From: Nitrospira lenta
GTDB taxonomy: Bacteria; Nitrospirota; Nitrospiria; Nitrospirales; Nitrospiraceae
Assembly: GCA_945865525.1 (NCBI GenBank)
Contig: CAMBDY010000019.1
Location: 1 to 36,602, forward strand
Length of the DNA stretch: 36,602 nucleotides
Reading direction: 5' to 3'
In this document: positions 7,247 through 15,728 of the stretch, piece after piece
Layout: each line of letters starts with the position of its first letter
How positions within the stretch are numbered: the stretch's first letter is position 1
Translations under genes and position numbers: made by a program
Notes under the pieces: generated by a model
What the model was told of the DNA's origin: nothing
Seen by the model: the letters and a program-made list of their open reading frames with translations, nothing else
The model's database searches: none

Positions 7247-9763
7247 TTAGCGGGGGCGGCGCTGGGCCTTGGCGGTCGGCTGTGCCGTGAGCGGATCGTC
7301 CGGCCAGGCATGTTTCGGGTAGCGTCCGCGGAGTTCTTTTTTGACTTCAAGATAGGCCGATCGCCAAAAGCTGGAGAGGTCCTTCGTAATCTGAACCGGC
7401 CTGCGCCCTGGTGACAGGAGATGCAGCATGACGGGGATCGTTCCCTCGACGAGACGCGGTGTTTCCTTGCACCCGAACATTTCTTGCAACCGCACAGCCA
7501 GGATTGGTAGGTCCGGCGTTTCATATTCCACGCGTACCGTCGAGCCACTCGGGACCGTCAGATGCGTCGGTGCCCATTGGTTGAGTTGGCGGGACTGCTC
7601 CCAATTGAGGAGTGCGTGCAAGGGTTGAGTGAGATTCAGTTTGGTGACCCGGTCGAGCGTCGTCAGTCCTCCCAGATAGGGCCCAAGCCACTCATCGAGT
7701 GTGCGTAGCAGCGTTTCATCTGACAGATCGGGCCAGCGCGATTCTTGTCCATCGATTCTGCGGAGAAATGTTACCCGCGCCCGCCACTGCCGAAGTTCCG
7801 GTGTCCAGGCTAGCCGGTCGAGTCCCGCTCGACTGATGCCTTGTAACAAGGCCGTTACGATCATCGAGGGGGCTGGTTTCGAGAGCCCCTGCTGAGACAG
7901 AACGAGCGAACCCAATCGGCGTTGGCGCATCGCTTGCACCATCTGCGCGGTGTCATCCCATATGACTTCATCGTTGGTTCGCATCGCATCGCCATAGAGG
8001 GTTTCAAGATCGTGAAGGGTGACTGGCGCTGCCAGATCGATCCTAGCTGATTGCTGACCTCCGTCTAGATCAGCAATGACCAGATAGTCTTCCGCGCCGA
8101 GCGGATCGGGGTTCTGAAAGAGGGCGCCACGGCCATTGGCCATGAGATAGCGCGCGGTACTTCCCGGTTGGCGTTGGGCGATACGGTCCGGATAGGCCAA
8201 GGCGAGCAAGAGGCCAACTTGATCAAGGCTCTCGTGCCGATTGGAACGGGCCACTCGCGGTAGTTGCCGTTGCCAGAGGTCGGCGGTGCGGGCCACTCGC
8301 TGGCAGGCGGCACGGTCGACGGTTGCACCGGCTGCATGGTCGTGCTGCCCATGCAACACATCGAGGCGGAGCCGCAGGTCGGCATTACGCCACCCGAAGG
8401 GGCCCCGCAGAATGTCCCGCTCGCTGAGTAACGCCGCGAGTTCGCACGCTAATCTCGTTAGTTGTAACGGTACAGCTTTGAGCAGCATATGCGCGAGACG
8501 GGGATGGAGGGGTAGCTCGGCTATTTGTGTGCCATGGGCAGTGATCTGCCCTTCTGTATTGAGTGCGCCGAGGCCGACGAGCAGTCCTCGTGCCTGGGCC
8601 ACAGATCCGACTGGTGGGGGTGTGAGCCAGGACAGCTCGGCTGGATTGGCCGTGCCCCAGAGGGCTAGTTCGAGCAAAAGAGGCGCTAGGTCTGCGTCGA
8701 GTATTTCCGGTGGCCGGCGAGGGGCCAACGCGTGCTGCTCGGCAGCGGTCCAGAGGCGAAGACAGATGCCCGGTTCGAGACGGCCGGCTCTGCCGCGCCG
8801 TTGCTCGGCTGAGTCCTGGGTGACGCGAATCGTGTCCAGCCTGGTGAGGCCTGATCGCGGATCGAAGCGAGGGACGCGCAGTAAGCCTGCATCGATGACG
8901 ATGCGTATCCCGTCGATTGTCAAACTGGTCTCGGCAATTGAGGTTGCTAGCACGATTTTTCTCATACCAGGTTGAGTCGGTGCGATCGCTTGATCCTGTG
9001 CCGCTTGAGGTAGATCGCCATGGAGAGACGCAATGAGGATGTGCGCGCCTAAATTGAGATCGAGCAGCTTTCGTTCGACGCGGCGGATTGCTGCCATACC
9101 GGGGAGAAAGACGAGGAGACTACCCGGGTCCTGTGCTAACGAACGTGTGATCGAGTGGACGACTGCGACATCGAGATGGCCAGAAAGGGACTGCGCAAGA
9201 TACCGGGTCTCGACCGGAAACATTTTGCCTTCGCAGGTAATGACCGGTGCGTGGCCTAAGAGATCCGAGACCGGTCCACAGTCCAAGGTGGCGGACATGA
9301 CAAGTAACCGGAGGTCTGGACGAAAGATCCGTTGCGACTCGAGGCAGAGGGCTAGGCCCGTATCGGCCTGCAGGCTCCGTTCATGGAATTCATCGAAGAG
9401 GATGATTGCGTAGGCACTGAGGGCAGGATCATCTTGAAGGAGGCGAGCGAGAATGCCTTCCGTGACCACTTCGATCCTGGTTTTGGGCCCCACGGCTGTG
9501 TCGAGTCGCATGCGGTAGCCAACCGTCTGGCCAATTGATTCACCCAGCGTGGCCGCCATGCGATGGGCTGCAGCACGGGCCGCGAGTCTGCGTGGCTCCA
9601 GCATGAGCAATTTTTTCCCTGCGAGCCAAGAGGCCTCGAGCAACGCTAAGGGCACGCGTGTCGTTTTTCCTGCCCCAGGGGCCGCAGTCAGAAGTACGTT
9701 CCGTCCCTCCGCTAACATGCGTTGAAGATCTACTAGGACGTCTTCTATTGGGAGTGTGGACAT
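7247..9763 (-). CDS. hrpB: ATP-dependent RNA helicase HrpB
   Basis: An 838-residue DEAH-type helicase matching HrpB in length (about 810-840) and architecture. Motif I is GAPGAGKT (residues 28-35), motif II is DEFH (124-127, the variant characteristic of HrpB rather than DEAH), motif III is SAT (157-159), motif V is TSIAETSLTIDG and motif VI is QRRGRAGR. The HrpB-specific C-terminal domain is present, with the WRARVTFLRR and WPDLSDETLL segments. HrpB's cellular role is poorly defined; RNA metabolism is presumed. The ATG at 9763 lies only 7 nt after a coding-like open frame on the same strand (9771-9947), which appears to be a broken or frameshifted gene. Confidence 0.95.
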   Translation of the reverse strand: MSTLPIEDVLVDLQRMLAEGRNVLLTAAPGAGKTTRVPLALLEASWLAGKKLLMLEPRRLAARAAAHRMAATLGESIGQTVGYRMRLDTAVGPKTRIEVVTEGILARLLQDDPALSAYAIILFDEFHERSLQADTGLALCLESQRIFRPDLRLLVMSATLDCGPVSDLLGHAPVITCEGKMFPVETRYLAQSLSGHLDVAVVHSITRSLAQDPGSLLVFLPGMAAIRRVERKLLDLNLGAHILIASLHGDLPQAAQDQAIAPTQPGMRKIVLATSIAETSLTIDGIRIVIDAGLLRVPRFDPRSGLTRLDTIRVTQDSAEQRRGRAGRLEPGICLRLWTAAEQHALAPRRPPEILDADLAPLLLELALWGTANPAELSWLTPPPVGSVAQARGLLVGLGALNTEGQITAHGTQIAELPLHPRLAHMLLKAVPLQLTRLACELAALLSERDILRGPFGWRNADLRLRLDVLHGQHDHAAGATVDRAACQRVARTADLWQRQLPRVARSNRHESLDQVGLLLALAYPDRIAQRQPGSTARYLMANGRGALFQNPDPLGAEDYLVIADLDGGQQSARIDLAAPVTLHDLETLYGDAMRTNDEVIWDDTAQMVQAMRQRRLGSLVLSQQGLSKPAPSMIVTALLQGISRAGLDRLAWTPELRQWRARVTFLRRIDGQESRWPDLSDETLLRTLDEWLGPYLGGLTTLDRVTKLNLTQPLHALLNWEQSRQLNQWAPTHLTVPSGSTVRVEYETPDLPILAVRLQEMFGCKETPRLVEGTIPVMLHLLSPGRRPVQITKDLSSFWRSAYLEVKKELRGRYPKHAWPDDPLTAQPTAKAQRRPR

Positions 9764-9770
9764 GATAGGT

Positions 9771-10012
9771 TCACGCGTCAGCCAGAGTAGTGAAAGCGTC
9801 CGCCAGCTTTGCTCTCGTATTGTTCAGAGCCCCAACGTACCTCACGGGTATGTCGTGCGTTTTCACTTGCTGCAGCCGAGCGGCATGTTTTTTTGGTAGC
9901 CGTGAAATGATGGACGCCTTCGGATCGTCTTCATCACAATGGCCGTATCATAATCTCCGGACTGTACCAGAGTTGCGCTAAGGACGAAAAGGAAGAGGTT
10001 GATGGCCTCCAA
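9771..10012 (-). pseudogene. Possible frameshifted or decayed gene upstream of hrpB
   Basis: On the minus strand, the frame from 9947 to the TGA at 9771-9773 is open for 58 codons and reads like real protein (for example ISRLPKKHAARLQQV, then DIPVRYVGALNNTRAKLADA), but it has no usable start codon at its 5' end. A neighbouring frame, open from a TTG at 10012 down to 9863, reads LFLFVLSATLVQSGDYDTAIV. A single one-nucleotide shift near 9930-9940 would join the two into one protein ending 7 nt before hrpB. It could be a pseudogene, a sequencing indel, or coincidence. I do not recognise a family. The opposite strand holds the leader of the DEAD-box helicase. Confidence 0.3.
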
Positions 10013-10067
10013 TCAATGGACGAAGGGAAGCCCACGGTCGTCAGGTGGTACGGGTTTCGTGGCCTAG
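10002..10067 (+). CDS. Putative 21-codon leader ORF upstream of the DEAD-box helicase
   Basis: The roughly 400-nt stretch 9771-10179 has no convincing plus-strand gene. It does contain a short reading frame from ATG at 10002 to TAG at 10065, with GGAAG at 9991-9995 as a ribosome binding site 6 nt before the start. The peptide is rich in Gly, Ser and Thr (it contains KGSPRSSGGTGF). Its DNA also holds two mutually exclusive pairings: GAAGCCC (10027-10033) with GGGTTTC (10052-10058), and CCACG (10032-10036) with CGTGG (10058-10062). This is the layout expected of a regulatory leader for the helicase 112 nt downstream. Coding potential is unproven. Confidence 0.3.
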   Translation: MASNQWTKGSPRSSGGTGFVA

Positions 10068-10179
10068 CGCACGCTGCTGAACCCTTGTAGCGCAATCACC
10101 GTAGTATGGTGAGTTAGTTCACAGCCGAATTTTTATCACGTAACCCGCATACGATCTAGAAAGGCCATTGAGGCACTAT

Positions 10180-11970
10180 ATGAAACATGAGACTCCTACC
10201 CCACTGGGGAAAACGACGGCTAAGGGATTTTCGCCAGGTTTTGCGGCGCTCGGCCTGGAAGCAGCCTTGCTCAGCACGCTCGACACGCTGGGCTATGAAG
10301 AACCCACACCGATTCAACGGGAAGCCATTCCCCCACTGCTTGCAGGCCGCGATCTCTTGGGCCAGGCAGCGACAGGGACGGGCAAGACGGCAGCTTTTAC
10401 GTTACCGATGCTCCAGCGCATCGCCCATTCGGCGCGGCGGTGCCCTTCCGCGCTCATTTTGGTCCCGACCCGAGAGCTGGCCATGCAGGTTGGTGAAGCC
10501 GTCACGCGGTATGGCAAGGAGTTGAAGATCACCGTCCTCCCGGTCTATGGAGGCCAGGCGATCGGTCCGCAACTCCATGCCCTCAAGCGTGGCGTCGATG
10601 TCATTGTGGCGACGCCTGGCCGGGCGTTAGATCATATCCGCCGAAAAACGCTGCAGCTTAAGACGATTCAGATGGTGGTGCTGGACGAGGCCGACGAGAT
10701 GCTGGACATGGGCTTTGCCGACGATCTGGATGCCATCCTGGAGCAGGTCCCGAAAGAGCGGCAGACCGCCCTCTTTTCCGCCACTATGCCGGTCAGGATC
10801 GCCTCCATTGCAAAGCGTCACCTGCGAGAACCGGTGGAGATCAAGATTGCCAAAGAGGCACTCAAGGCAGGCGCCGTTCCGCGTGTGCACCAAACGGCCT
10901 ACGTCGTTACTCGGCCGCATAAGGTCGCAGCCTTAGCGCGCATTCTGGATATGGAGGCACCGAAGTCAGCCCTCATATTCTGTCGCACCCGTATCGAAGT
11001 CGATGAACTCACCGCGATGTTGACCGGCTGTGGGCATCGAGCTGAAGCCATCCATGGCGGCATGAATCAGTCGCAGCGTGATCGGGTCATGAGCGCGTTC
11101 CGGTCCGGGAAAACCGAACTCCTTGTGGCGACCGATGTGGCGGCGCGGGGCTTGGACATTCCGTCCGTGTCGCATGTGGTGAACTACGATCTGCCTACGT
11201 CGTCGGAAGTTTATGTCCATCGGATCGGGCGGACCGGCCGTGCAGGGCGTGAGGGGTCTGCTATCACCGTACTCGATCCACGCGAGCAGCGTCTACTCTG
11301 GAACATTGAGCAGCTGACAAAAGCCAAAATTATTGTAACGCAAGTGCCAACTGTAGCCGAGCTACGGACGAAGCGGCTGGCACGGACCAAGAGCGCGATT
11401 GAAGAAGTATTGGTGGCCGGTGATCTGGATCAGTTCCGGACCGTAGCTGTCTCGCTTGCTGCGCAGGGAGCCCCGCTGGAGGTAGCAGCGGCAGCGCTCA
11501 AGCTTCTGTTCCGCATCCAGGGTGGCGAGCGAAAGGAATATGATATTCCTGCGTCGGCGAGTAGGCTGCCCGAGCGTCCTGCGATGGCACGGCGCCCCAT
11601 GGGCGATCCTCGAATGGATCTTCGCGGGCGGCCCAGCACCGTGATGCCACGCGAGGGGCAGGGGCGCCAGGGGCGATCCTTTAGCCCCCCTGTCCGTGGT
11701 GCACGAACGGCGGGCACCGCCAAACTCTATATCGGCGCAGGCCGTGGGGCAGGCATCCGGGCCGGCGACCTTGTTGGAGCCATTGCCAACGAAGCCGGGC
11801 TCAACTCGAATGTAATCGGCACCGTCGAAGTGATGGACCATTTTTCCTTGGTGGAAGTGCCGGAAGTGTTAGTGCGCGAAATCATCGAGAGCCTTAGCCG
11901 CACGAGGATCAAGGGGCAGAAGGTGGCTGTGAGGTTGTTTACGGCACAGCCACGAGGGGGGCGGCCGTAG
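10180..11970 (+). CDS. deaD: DEAD-box ATP-dependent RNA helicase (DeaD/CsdA type) with DbpA-like RNA-binding domain
   Basis: A 596-residue RNA helicase of the cold-shock/ribosome-assembly type. The start is the ATG at 10180, with TGAGG 6 nt upstream; a TTG at 10168 in frame is less likely. Motifs: Q motif PTPIQREAI (43-50), motif I ATGTGKT (64-70), PTREL, TPGR, DEAD (169-172), SAT, then in the second RecA domain FCRTR, ATDVAARGLD and HRIGRTGRAGR. A linker rich in Arg, Pro and Gly leads to a C-terminal DbpA-type RNA-binding domain (KLYIGAGRGAGI to VAVRLF). A leader of more than 100 nt precedes the gene and may carry cold-responsive or autoregulatory structure. Assignment to DeaD rather than another DEAD-box protein rests on the C-terminal domain and length. 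Confidence 0.9.
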   Translation: MKHETPTPLGKTTAKGFSPGFAALGLEAALLSTLDTLGYEEPTPIQREAIPPLLAGRDLLGQAATGTGKTAAFTLPMLQRIAHSARRCPSALILVPTRELAMQVGEAVTRYGKELKITVLPVYGGQAIGPQLHALKRGVDVIVATPGRALDHIRRKTLQLKTIQMVVLDEADEMLDMGFADDLDAILEQVPKERQTALFSATMPVRIASIAKRHLREPVEIKIAKEALKAGAVPRVHQTAYVVTRPHKVAALARILDMEAPKSALIFCRTRIEVDELTAMLTGCGHRAEAIHGGMNQSQRDRVMSAFRSGKTELLVATDVAARGLDIPSVSHVVNYDLPTSSEVYVHRIGRTGRAGREGSAITVLDPREQRLLWNIEQLTKAKIIVTQVPTVAELRTKRLARTKSAIEEVLVAGDLDQFRTVAVSLAAQGAPLEVAAAALKLLFRIQGGERKEYDIPASASRLPERPAMARRPMGDPRMDLRGRPSTVMPREGQGRQGRSFSPPVRGARTAGTAKLYIGAGRGAGIRAGDLVGAIANEAGLNSNVIGTVEVMDHFSLVEVPEVLVREIIESLSRTRIKGQKVAVRLFTAQPRGGRP

Positions 11971-12022
11971 CGGGATAGCGTTTGAGCGTCCCCGCGCACG
12001 TACCGAGTATTCCTTCACTCTG

Positions 12023-13648
12023 TCATGCTGCAGCCATACCGAGTTCTTCTCGCAATTGAAACTTGAGCGCCGGATACTCTTTCATGCAATAGGCGAGCAG
12101 CCGTTCTGAGCCGAAGAGCATGACCATTCGGCCATCCTTGTCGACGAGTCGGCGCGTCTCCTGTGGCCAATAGATGCGGGCGATCGCGTCCAGTTCGCCC
12201 GTCACCCAGCGGGCCAGCACGAAGGGCATCCGTTCGACCGTTGCCTTGACTCCATATTCGCTGTCGAGGCGCGAGGCCACGACATCGAACTGGAGCTCTC
12301 CGACCGCGGCTAGGACCGGCTCTCGGCGCACATGGTCCGGTGAATAGAACACCCGCATGACCCCTTCTTCTTCCAGCTGCTGGAGTCCCTTCTGAAATTG
12401 TTTCTGCTTCGTAAGGTCTTGGCTTCGGAGCACGCCGAAACATTCTGGGGGAAAGAGCGGAATCGCATCGAAGGCGCGTGGACTGTCAGAGCAGAGGGTG
12501 TCGCCGATGGTAAAGAGCCCTGGATTTACTAGTCCCACGACATCGCCGGGATAGGCTTCATCGATCGTTTCTCTGTCACGGCCGAAGAGCCGGTGCGGTC
12601 TCGTCATGCGGATTTTTCGGTCCAGTCTAGCATGATGGACCATCATGTCCTTTTCGAAGCGTCCGGATACGATACGGAGGAATGCCATTCGGTCGCGATG
12701 CTGCGGATCCATGTTTGCTTGAATCTTGAATACGAATCCGGAGAAGTGCTCGTCCGTCGGCTGGACCGGTCCCGTGGAACTCATACGAGGGCCTGGCGGG
12801 GGCGCGAGCCGGAGGAACCCGTTCAGGAATGGTTCGACGCCGAAGTTGGTGAGGGCGCTTCCGAAGAAGACTGGGGTGAGCTGGCCTGCCAGAAAACGGT
12901 CGTGGTTGAACTTGGTCCCAGCCCCAGTCAGCAGGGCAATTTCCTCCTGCAAGGGGCCATAGGCGTCTCCAAGGGTCTCGACCAGGCTCGGGTGGGGGAA
13001 GGTTTCCACCCGCATCGGCGCTCGTTTCTGGTTATGGAGTGTTCGTTGGAAGAAGAGCACTTGGGGATCTTGTAGGTCGTAGAGTCCGAGAAAGCCGGCT
13101 CCTTCGCCGATGGGCCAATTGAAGGGTACCGCCGTCATGTTCAGTGTCTGCTCGATTTCTTCGAGCAGTTCGAAGGGATGACGGCCGGGTAGATCCATTT
13201 TATTGATGAAGGTCATGATCGGAATATTGCGCTTTCGGCAGACAGCGAAGAGTTTCTTCGTCTGGGGTTCGATGCCCTTAGCGCAGTCTAGGACCATCAC
13301 CGCGCTATCCACTGCCATGAGGGTGCGGTAGGTATCTTCGCTGAAGTCCTGGTGGCCCGGCGTATCAAGCAGATTGACCCGCACACCGTCATAGTCGAAC
13401 TGAAGGGCCGTGGAGGTGATAGAAATGCCACGTGCCTGCTCCAGCTCCATCCAGTCCGATTTCGACGCGCGTTGATTCGACCGTGCATGCACCGCTCCGG
13501 CTAGATGGACGGCCCCGGCGTAGAGGAGAAGCTTCTCGGTCAGGGTGGTTTTTCCCGCGTCTGGGTGTGAAATAATTGCAAAAGTACGCCGCCGCGCGAC
13601 TTCTCGCGCTAATTCATCGGACGACGACTTTTCGATCGGCAAAGACAT
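12023..13648 (-). CDS. prfC: Peptide chain release factor 3 (RF3)
   Basis: RF3 is the translational GTPase that recycles RF1/RF2 from the ribosome after peptide release. I choose the ATG at 13648 (541 residues, starting MSLPIEK), preceded by AAGGA with a 6-7-nt spacer. The frame extends upstream, but that extension is low-complexity and unlike the family. GTPase motifs are G1 SHPDAGKTTL, G2 region GISITSTALQF, G3 DTPGHQDF and G4 NKMD, followed by the RF3-specific GFVFKIQANMDPQHRDR block in domain II and the C-terminal VGELQFDVVASRL motif. Family length is about 530, so the gene is full. It converges with the DEAD-box helicase; I see no clear terminator in the 52 nt between them. Confidence 0.96.
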   Translation of the reverse strand: MSLPIEKSSSDELAREVARRRTFAIISHPDAGKTTLTEKLLLYAGAVHLAGAVHARSNQRASKSDWMELEQARGISITSTALQFDYDGVRVNLLDTPGHQDFSEDTYRTLMAVDSAVMVLDCAKGIEPQTKKLFAVCRKRNIPIMTFINKMDLPGRHPFELLEEIEQTLNMTAVPFNWPIGEGAGFLGLYDLQDPQVLFFQRTLHNQKRAPMRVETFPHPSLVETLGDAYGPLQEEIALLTGAGTKFNHDRFLAGQLTPVFFGSALTNFGVEPFLNGFLRLAPPPGPRMSSTGPVQPTDEHFSGFVFKIQANMDPQHRDRMAFLRIVSGRFEKDMMVHHARLDRKIRMTRPHRLFGRDRETIDEAYPGDVVGLVNPGLFTIGDTLCSDSPRAFDAIPLFPPECFGVLRSQDLTKQKQFQKGLQQLEEEGVMRVFYSPDHVRREPVLAAVGELQFDVVASRLDSEYGVKATVERMPFVLARWVTGELDAIARIYWPQETRRLVDKDGRMVMLFGSERLLAYCMKEYPALKFQLREELGMAAA

Positions 13649-13823
13649 AGGCGTTCCTTCTTTTATCCAAATCATTCCAGGGGGCACGGGAGACATGTTG
13701 TACCACCTGAGAGAGCAGAAAACTATGGGGGTGGATGGCTTGCGAGGAATAGCGCGTTGCCGATGAGCCGTAGGACGATTGTCACGGCGCGGGGGAGATC
13801 TATGGCTGAGACTGCGTGGCAGA

Positions 13824-14252
13824 CTATCGTTTCGGAACGACCCGGCCTTCTTCAAGATCTTGAAGGTCGGCCCAGGCGGTGAGGTCGGTGCGGGAGTGGT
13901 CGATGGCGTTCCGGAGTTTCTCGAAGTAGACCTGTTTCTCCGGCGTGCCAGGTCCGCGAGTTAGCATCTCGCGGTTCCATGCCTCCGACGCGATGGTGGG
14001 ATGGACTTTCGCCGTCCGGATGAACCATCGCGCCACGGCTTCATCGGAGGGGGTGGCGTTAACTGCGGCGGTGAACTGTGCAGCCGTGATACCGGTGAAT
14101 TCCAGGAGCCGGTCATCCATGGGGCAGGGGTAGATGTAGTCGCCTTCGGTACCGGCTAGCGTGGCGCGGCACTTGTCGATCATCCGCGCTAAATGGGCAT
14201 AGCCCTCCAGCGTGAATCGCATGCTACGCGGAAATGAGGTTCGCAGGTCCAT
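13824..14252 (-). CDS. DUF5069 family protein
   Basis: A 142-residue cytoplasmic protein from the ATG at 14252 (MDLRTSFPRS); a TTG at 14288 would add 12 residues. The sequence carries the DUF5069 pattern: DLR..FPRS near the start, an MIDKCRA segment, DYIYPCPMDDRLLEFTGI at about residues 35-55, and a C-terminal helical part with FEKLRNAID. Function of the family is unknown to me. No signal peptide or membrane helix is visible. It lies 175 nt upstream of prfC on the same strand, so co-transcription is possible but not evident. The intergenic stretch contains no further gene. Confidence 0.75.
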   Translation of the reverse strand: MDLRTSFPRSMRFTLEGYAHLARMIDKCRATLAGTEGDYIYPCPMDDRLLEFTGITAAQFTAAVNATPSDEAVARWFIRTAKVHPTIASEAWNREMLTRGPGTPEKQVYFEKLRNAIDHSRTDLTAWADLQDLEEGRVVPKR

Positions 14253-14345
14253 GTGTCGTTGTCCACTCGCTGCGGCCTCGCTGGACAATCTGTTTGACCA
14301 TCCAGCGGGCAGCGATCGCGTGAACCGGCGGTGGCGGTTTTCGTG

Positions 14346-15020
14346 TTAGACCAACTGATGATTCGTGAACGTCAGGTGCTTCACGATGACCTCGCCATTT
14401 TCGTAGGAAATATTCCGGCGGGTGGCCGGTAGATCCGCCGACCCGATACGAACGTAGGTGTCGGTGATGCTTTCGGCATTGGTCAGCTTCCCATCGGTGG
14501 GGGCGTAGTAGTACACGCTGTACTTAGTCGTCAGGTTCTTCTGGCTCTGGGTCATGGCGCTTTCTTCGACATTAATGGTGAAGGCAAACGGCGTCATGCC
14601 GGGATGGGCCATCGTGCGGTTGATCTGGGTGATGCGGTTGTCCTTGAGGCGATAGAACGAGTTCGATCCGTGGATGGTGAGTTTCGTCCCGAAGGGGTGC
14701 CCGTCTTCCTCCATCGTCAAGGCGTACTTGCCGTCCGATTCTTCGAAGCTTCTGGGGCCGCGGTGGACGGCGATCATCCCAAGCTGTTCTTGCGCCCACT
14801 TCTGTGCGTCGGCATCGCCCAGCTGGACCGACACTTCACGTGGGCCTTTCACCATGATTGGTCCGCTGGTTTCCTTCCCATTCACATTGACGGTTAGGTC
14901 GGCCGTAAATCCCTTGAAGTCTTTGTCCCAGCGTGCGGTCTTTTCGAAGGCTTGGCGTAGCAGTTCACGGGCTTTAGGGTCATCGGCGACGGTCGGTACA
15001 TTCGGCTTCTGGTGTTCCAT
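14346..15020 (-). CDS. DUF3386 family protein
   Basis: A 224-residue protein resembling the DUF3386 family, known mainly from cyanobacteria. Visible signatures are an N-terminal helical segment (ARELLRQAFEKTARWDKDFKGFTADL), a beta-rich centre with VQLGDADAQKWAQEQLG and VHRGPRSFEESDGKYALT, and a C-terminal stretch ending VIVKHLTFTNHQLV. No signal peptide is evident. The ATG at 15020 has a clear AAGGAG 6-7 nt upstream, and a good sigma70-like promoter lies 35-64 nt upstream. Molecular function is unknown. It is followed after about 90 nt by the DUF5069 gene. Confidence 0.75.
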   Translation of the reverse strand: MEHQKPNVPTVADDPKARELLRQAFEKTARWDKDFKGFTADLTVNVNGKETSGPIMVKGPREVSVQLGDADAQKWAQEQLGMIAVHRGPRSFEESDGKYALTMEEDGHPFGTKLTIHGSNSFYRLKDNRITQINRTMAHPGMTPFAFTINVEESAMTQSQKNLTTKYSVYYYAPTDGKLTNAESITDTYVRIGSADLPATRRNISYENGEVIVKHLTFTNHQLV

Positions 15021-15054
15021 AGGGGTCTCCTTAGTGAGTCAAAATATCTAAAGG

Positions 15055-15084
15055 ATTATACCCTTCGGGGGAAACCTGCTACAA
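15055..15084 (-). promoter_or_regulatory. Sigma70-type promoter for the DUF3386 gene
   Basis: On the minus strand, TTGTAG (15084-15079) and a perfect TATAAT (15060-15055) are separated by 18 nt. The start codon at 15020 follows an AAGGAG ribosome binding site. Spacing and orientation fit the gene. Confidence 0.6.
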
Positions 15085-15265
15085 GCGCTCGCATGTGCGC
15101 GCGAAGCGCCTAGTGGACCGGCGTGGCGCGTAAAACCGGCTTCCGAGGTGTTGCTCGCTCCGCGCCTCGTTCCTGCTTTGGGCTAGAAGAGCTGGAAGCA
15201 ATTGCGCATTTGCGTTATACTGCGCCCCGCGGAGCTGTATTCTTACGTAGGACGAAAGGATAGCT

Positions 15266-15718
15266 ATGGAACGACGGGCTGCATCTCATACCGAAGAAGA
15301 AGAGATGAACCATCGCCGCAAGCTGCTGAATGCGGCGAAACGAGGGGATCAGAAGGCGATTGGTAAACTCCTTGATCTCTATCAAGTGCGGATCCATAGC
15401 GGGGATATGGTTCAGAAACTGAATAAAACCTCTGCCACGCACAAGCTGCAGGCGCAACTCGCTGAAGGGAAGCCAGTGAAGGGTGGCGGTGGGAGTCACG
15501 GCAAAAAGAGTGCGCCTGTGAAGCCTGTCCCTACAAAGGCTGTTGTGGTGAAATCCGTAGCGGCAAAGCCCGCTCCAGCGAAAGCAGTTACGGCGAAAGT
15601 GAAACCCAAGGCAAAGCCGAAACCTGCGCCGAGGGCGAAAGTGAAACCCAAGGCAAAGCCGAAAGCTGCACCGAGGGTGAAAGCCGTAAAAGCCGCACGA
15701 AAGAAGCACAAGAAGTAG
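15266..15718 (+). CDS. Histone H1-like Lys/Ala/Pro-rich basic protein
   Basis: A 150-residue protein with two halves. Residues 1-70 are charged and helical-looking (EEEEMNHRRKLLNAAKRGDQKAIGKLLDLYQ) and resemble no family I can name. Residues 75-150 are a low-complexity, strongly basic tail of Lys, Ala, Pro and Val, containing two exact-length 14-residue tandem repeats (AKVKPKAKPK-PAPR type, 15593-15676). Such tails occur in bacterial H1-like nucleoid proteins and some RNA-binding proteins, so nucleic-acid binding is likely but not shown. The start has GAAAGGA 6 nt upstream, and a weak TATACT lies at 15216-15221. It converges on the ClpS-like gene with a 10-nt gap. Confidence 0.7.
   Translation: MERRAASHTEEEEMNHRRKLLNAAKRGDQKAIGKLLDLYQVRIHSGDMVQKLNKTSATHKLQAQLAEGKPVKGGGGSHGKKSAPVKPVPTKAVVVKSVAAKPAPAKAVTAKVKPKAKPKPAPRAKVKPKAKPKAAPRVKAVKAARKKHKK
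15593..15676 (+). repeat. Tandem 42-nt repeat inside the basic-tail gene
   Basis: Units 15593-15634 and 15635-15676 are near-identical at DNA level and encode two copies of a 14-residue Lys/Pro/Ala unit. The copy number could vary between strains through slippage. Confidence 0.8.
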
Positions 15719-15728
15719 CAGGCTACGA

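Noticed and set aside
8241-8975. Plus-strand open frame inside hrpB
   Set aside because: Ser/Arg-rich antisense shadow of the helicase; no independent start signal or domain.
9790-9981. Plus-strand 63-codon frame upstream of deaD
   Set aside because: Cys/Ser-rich product with no ribosome binding site or family resemblance. The opposite strand of the same stretch is more protein-like.
13649-13855. N-terminal extension of prfC
   Set aside because: The 69 extra codons are low-complexity, unlike RF3, and a good ribosome binding site marks the ATG at 13648.
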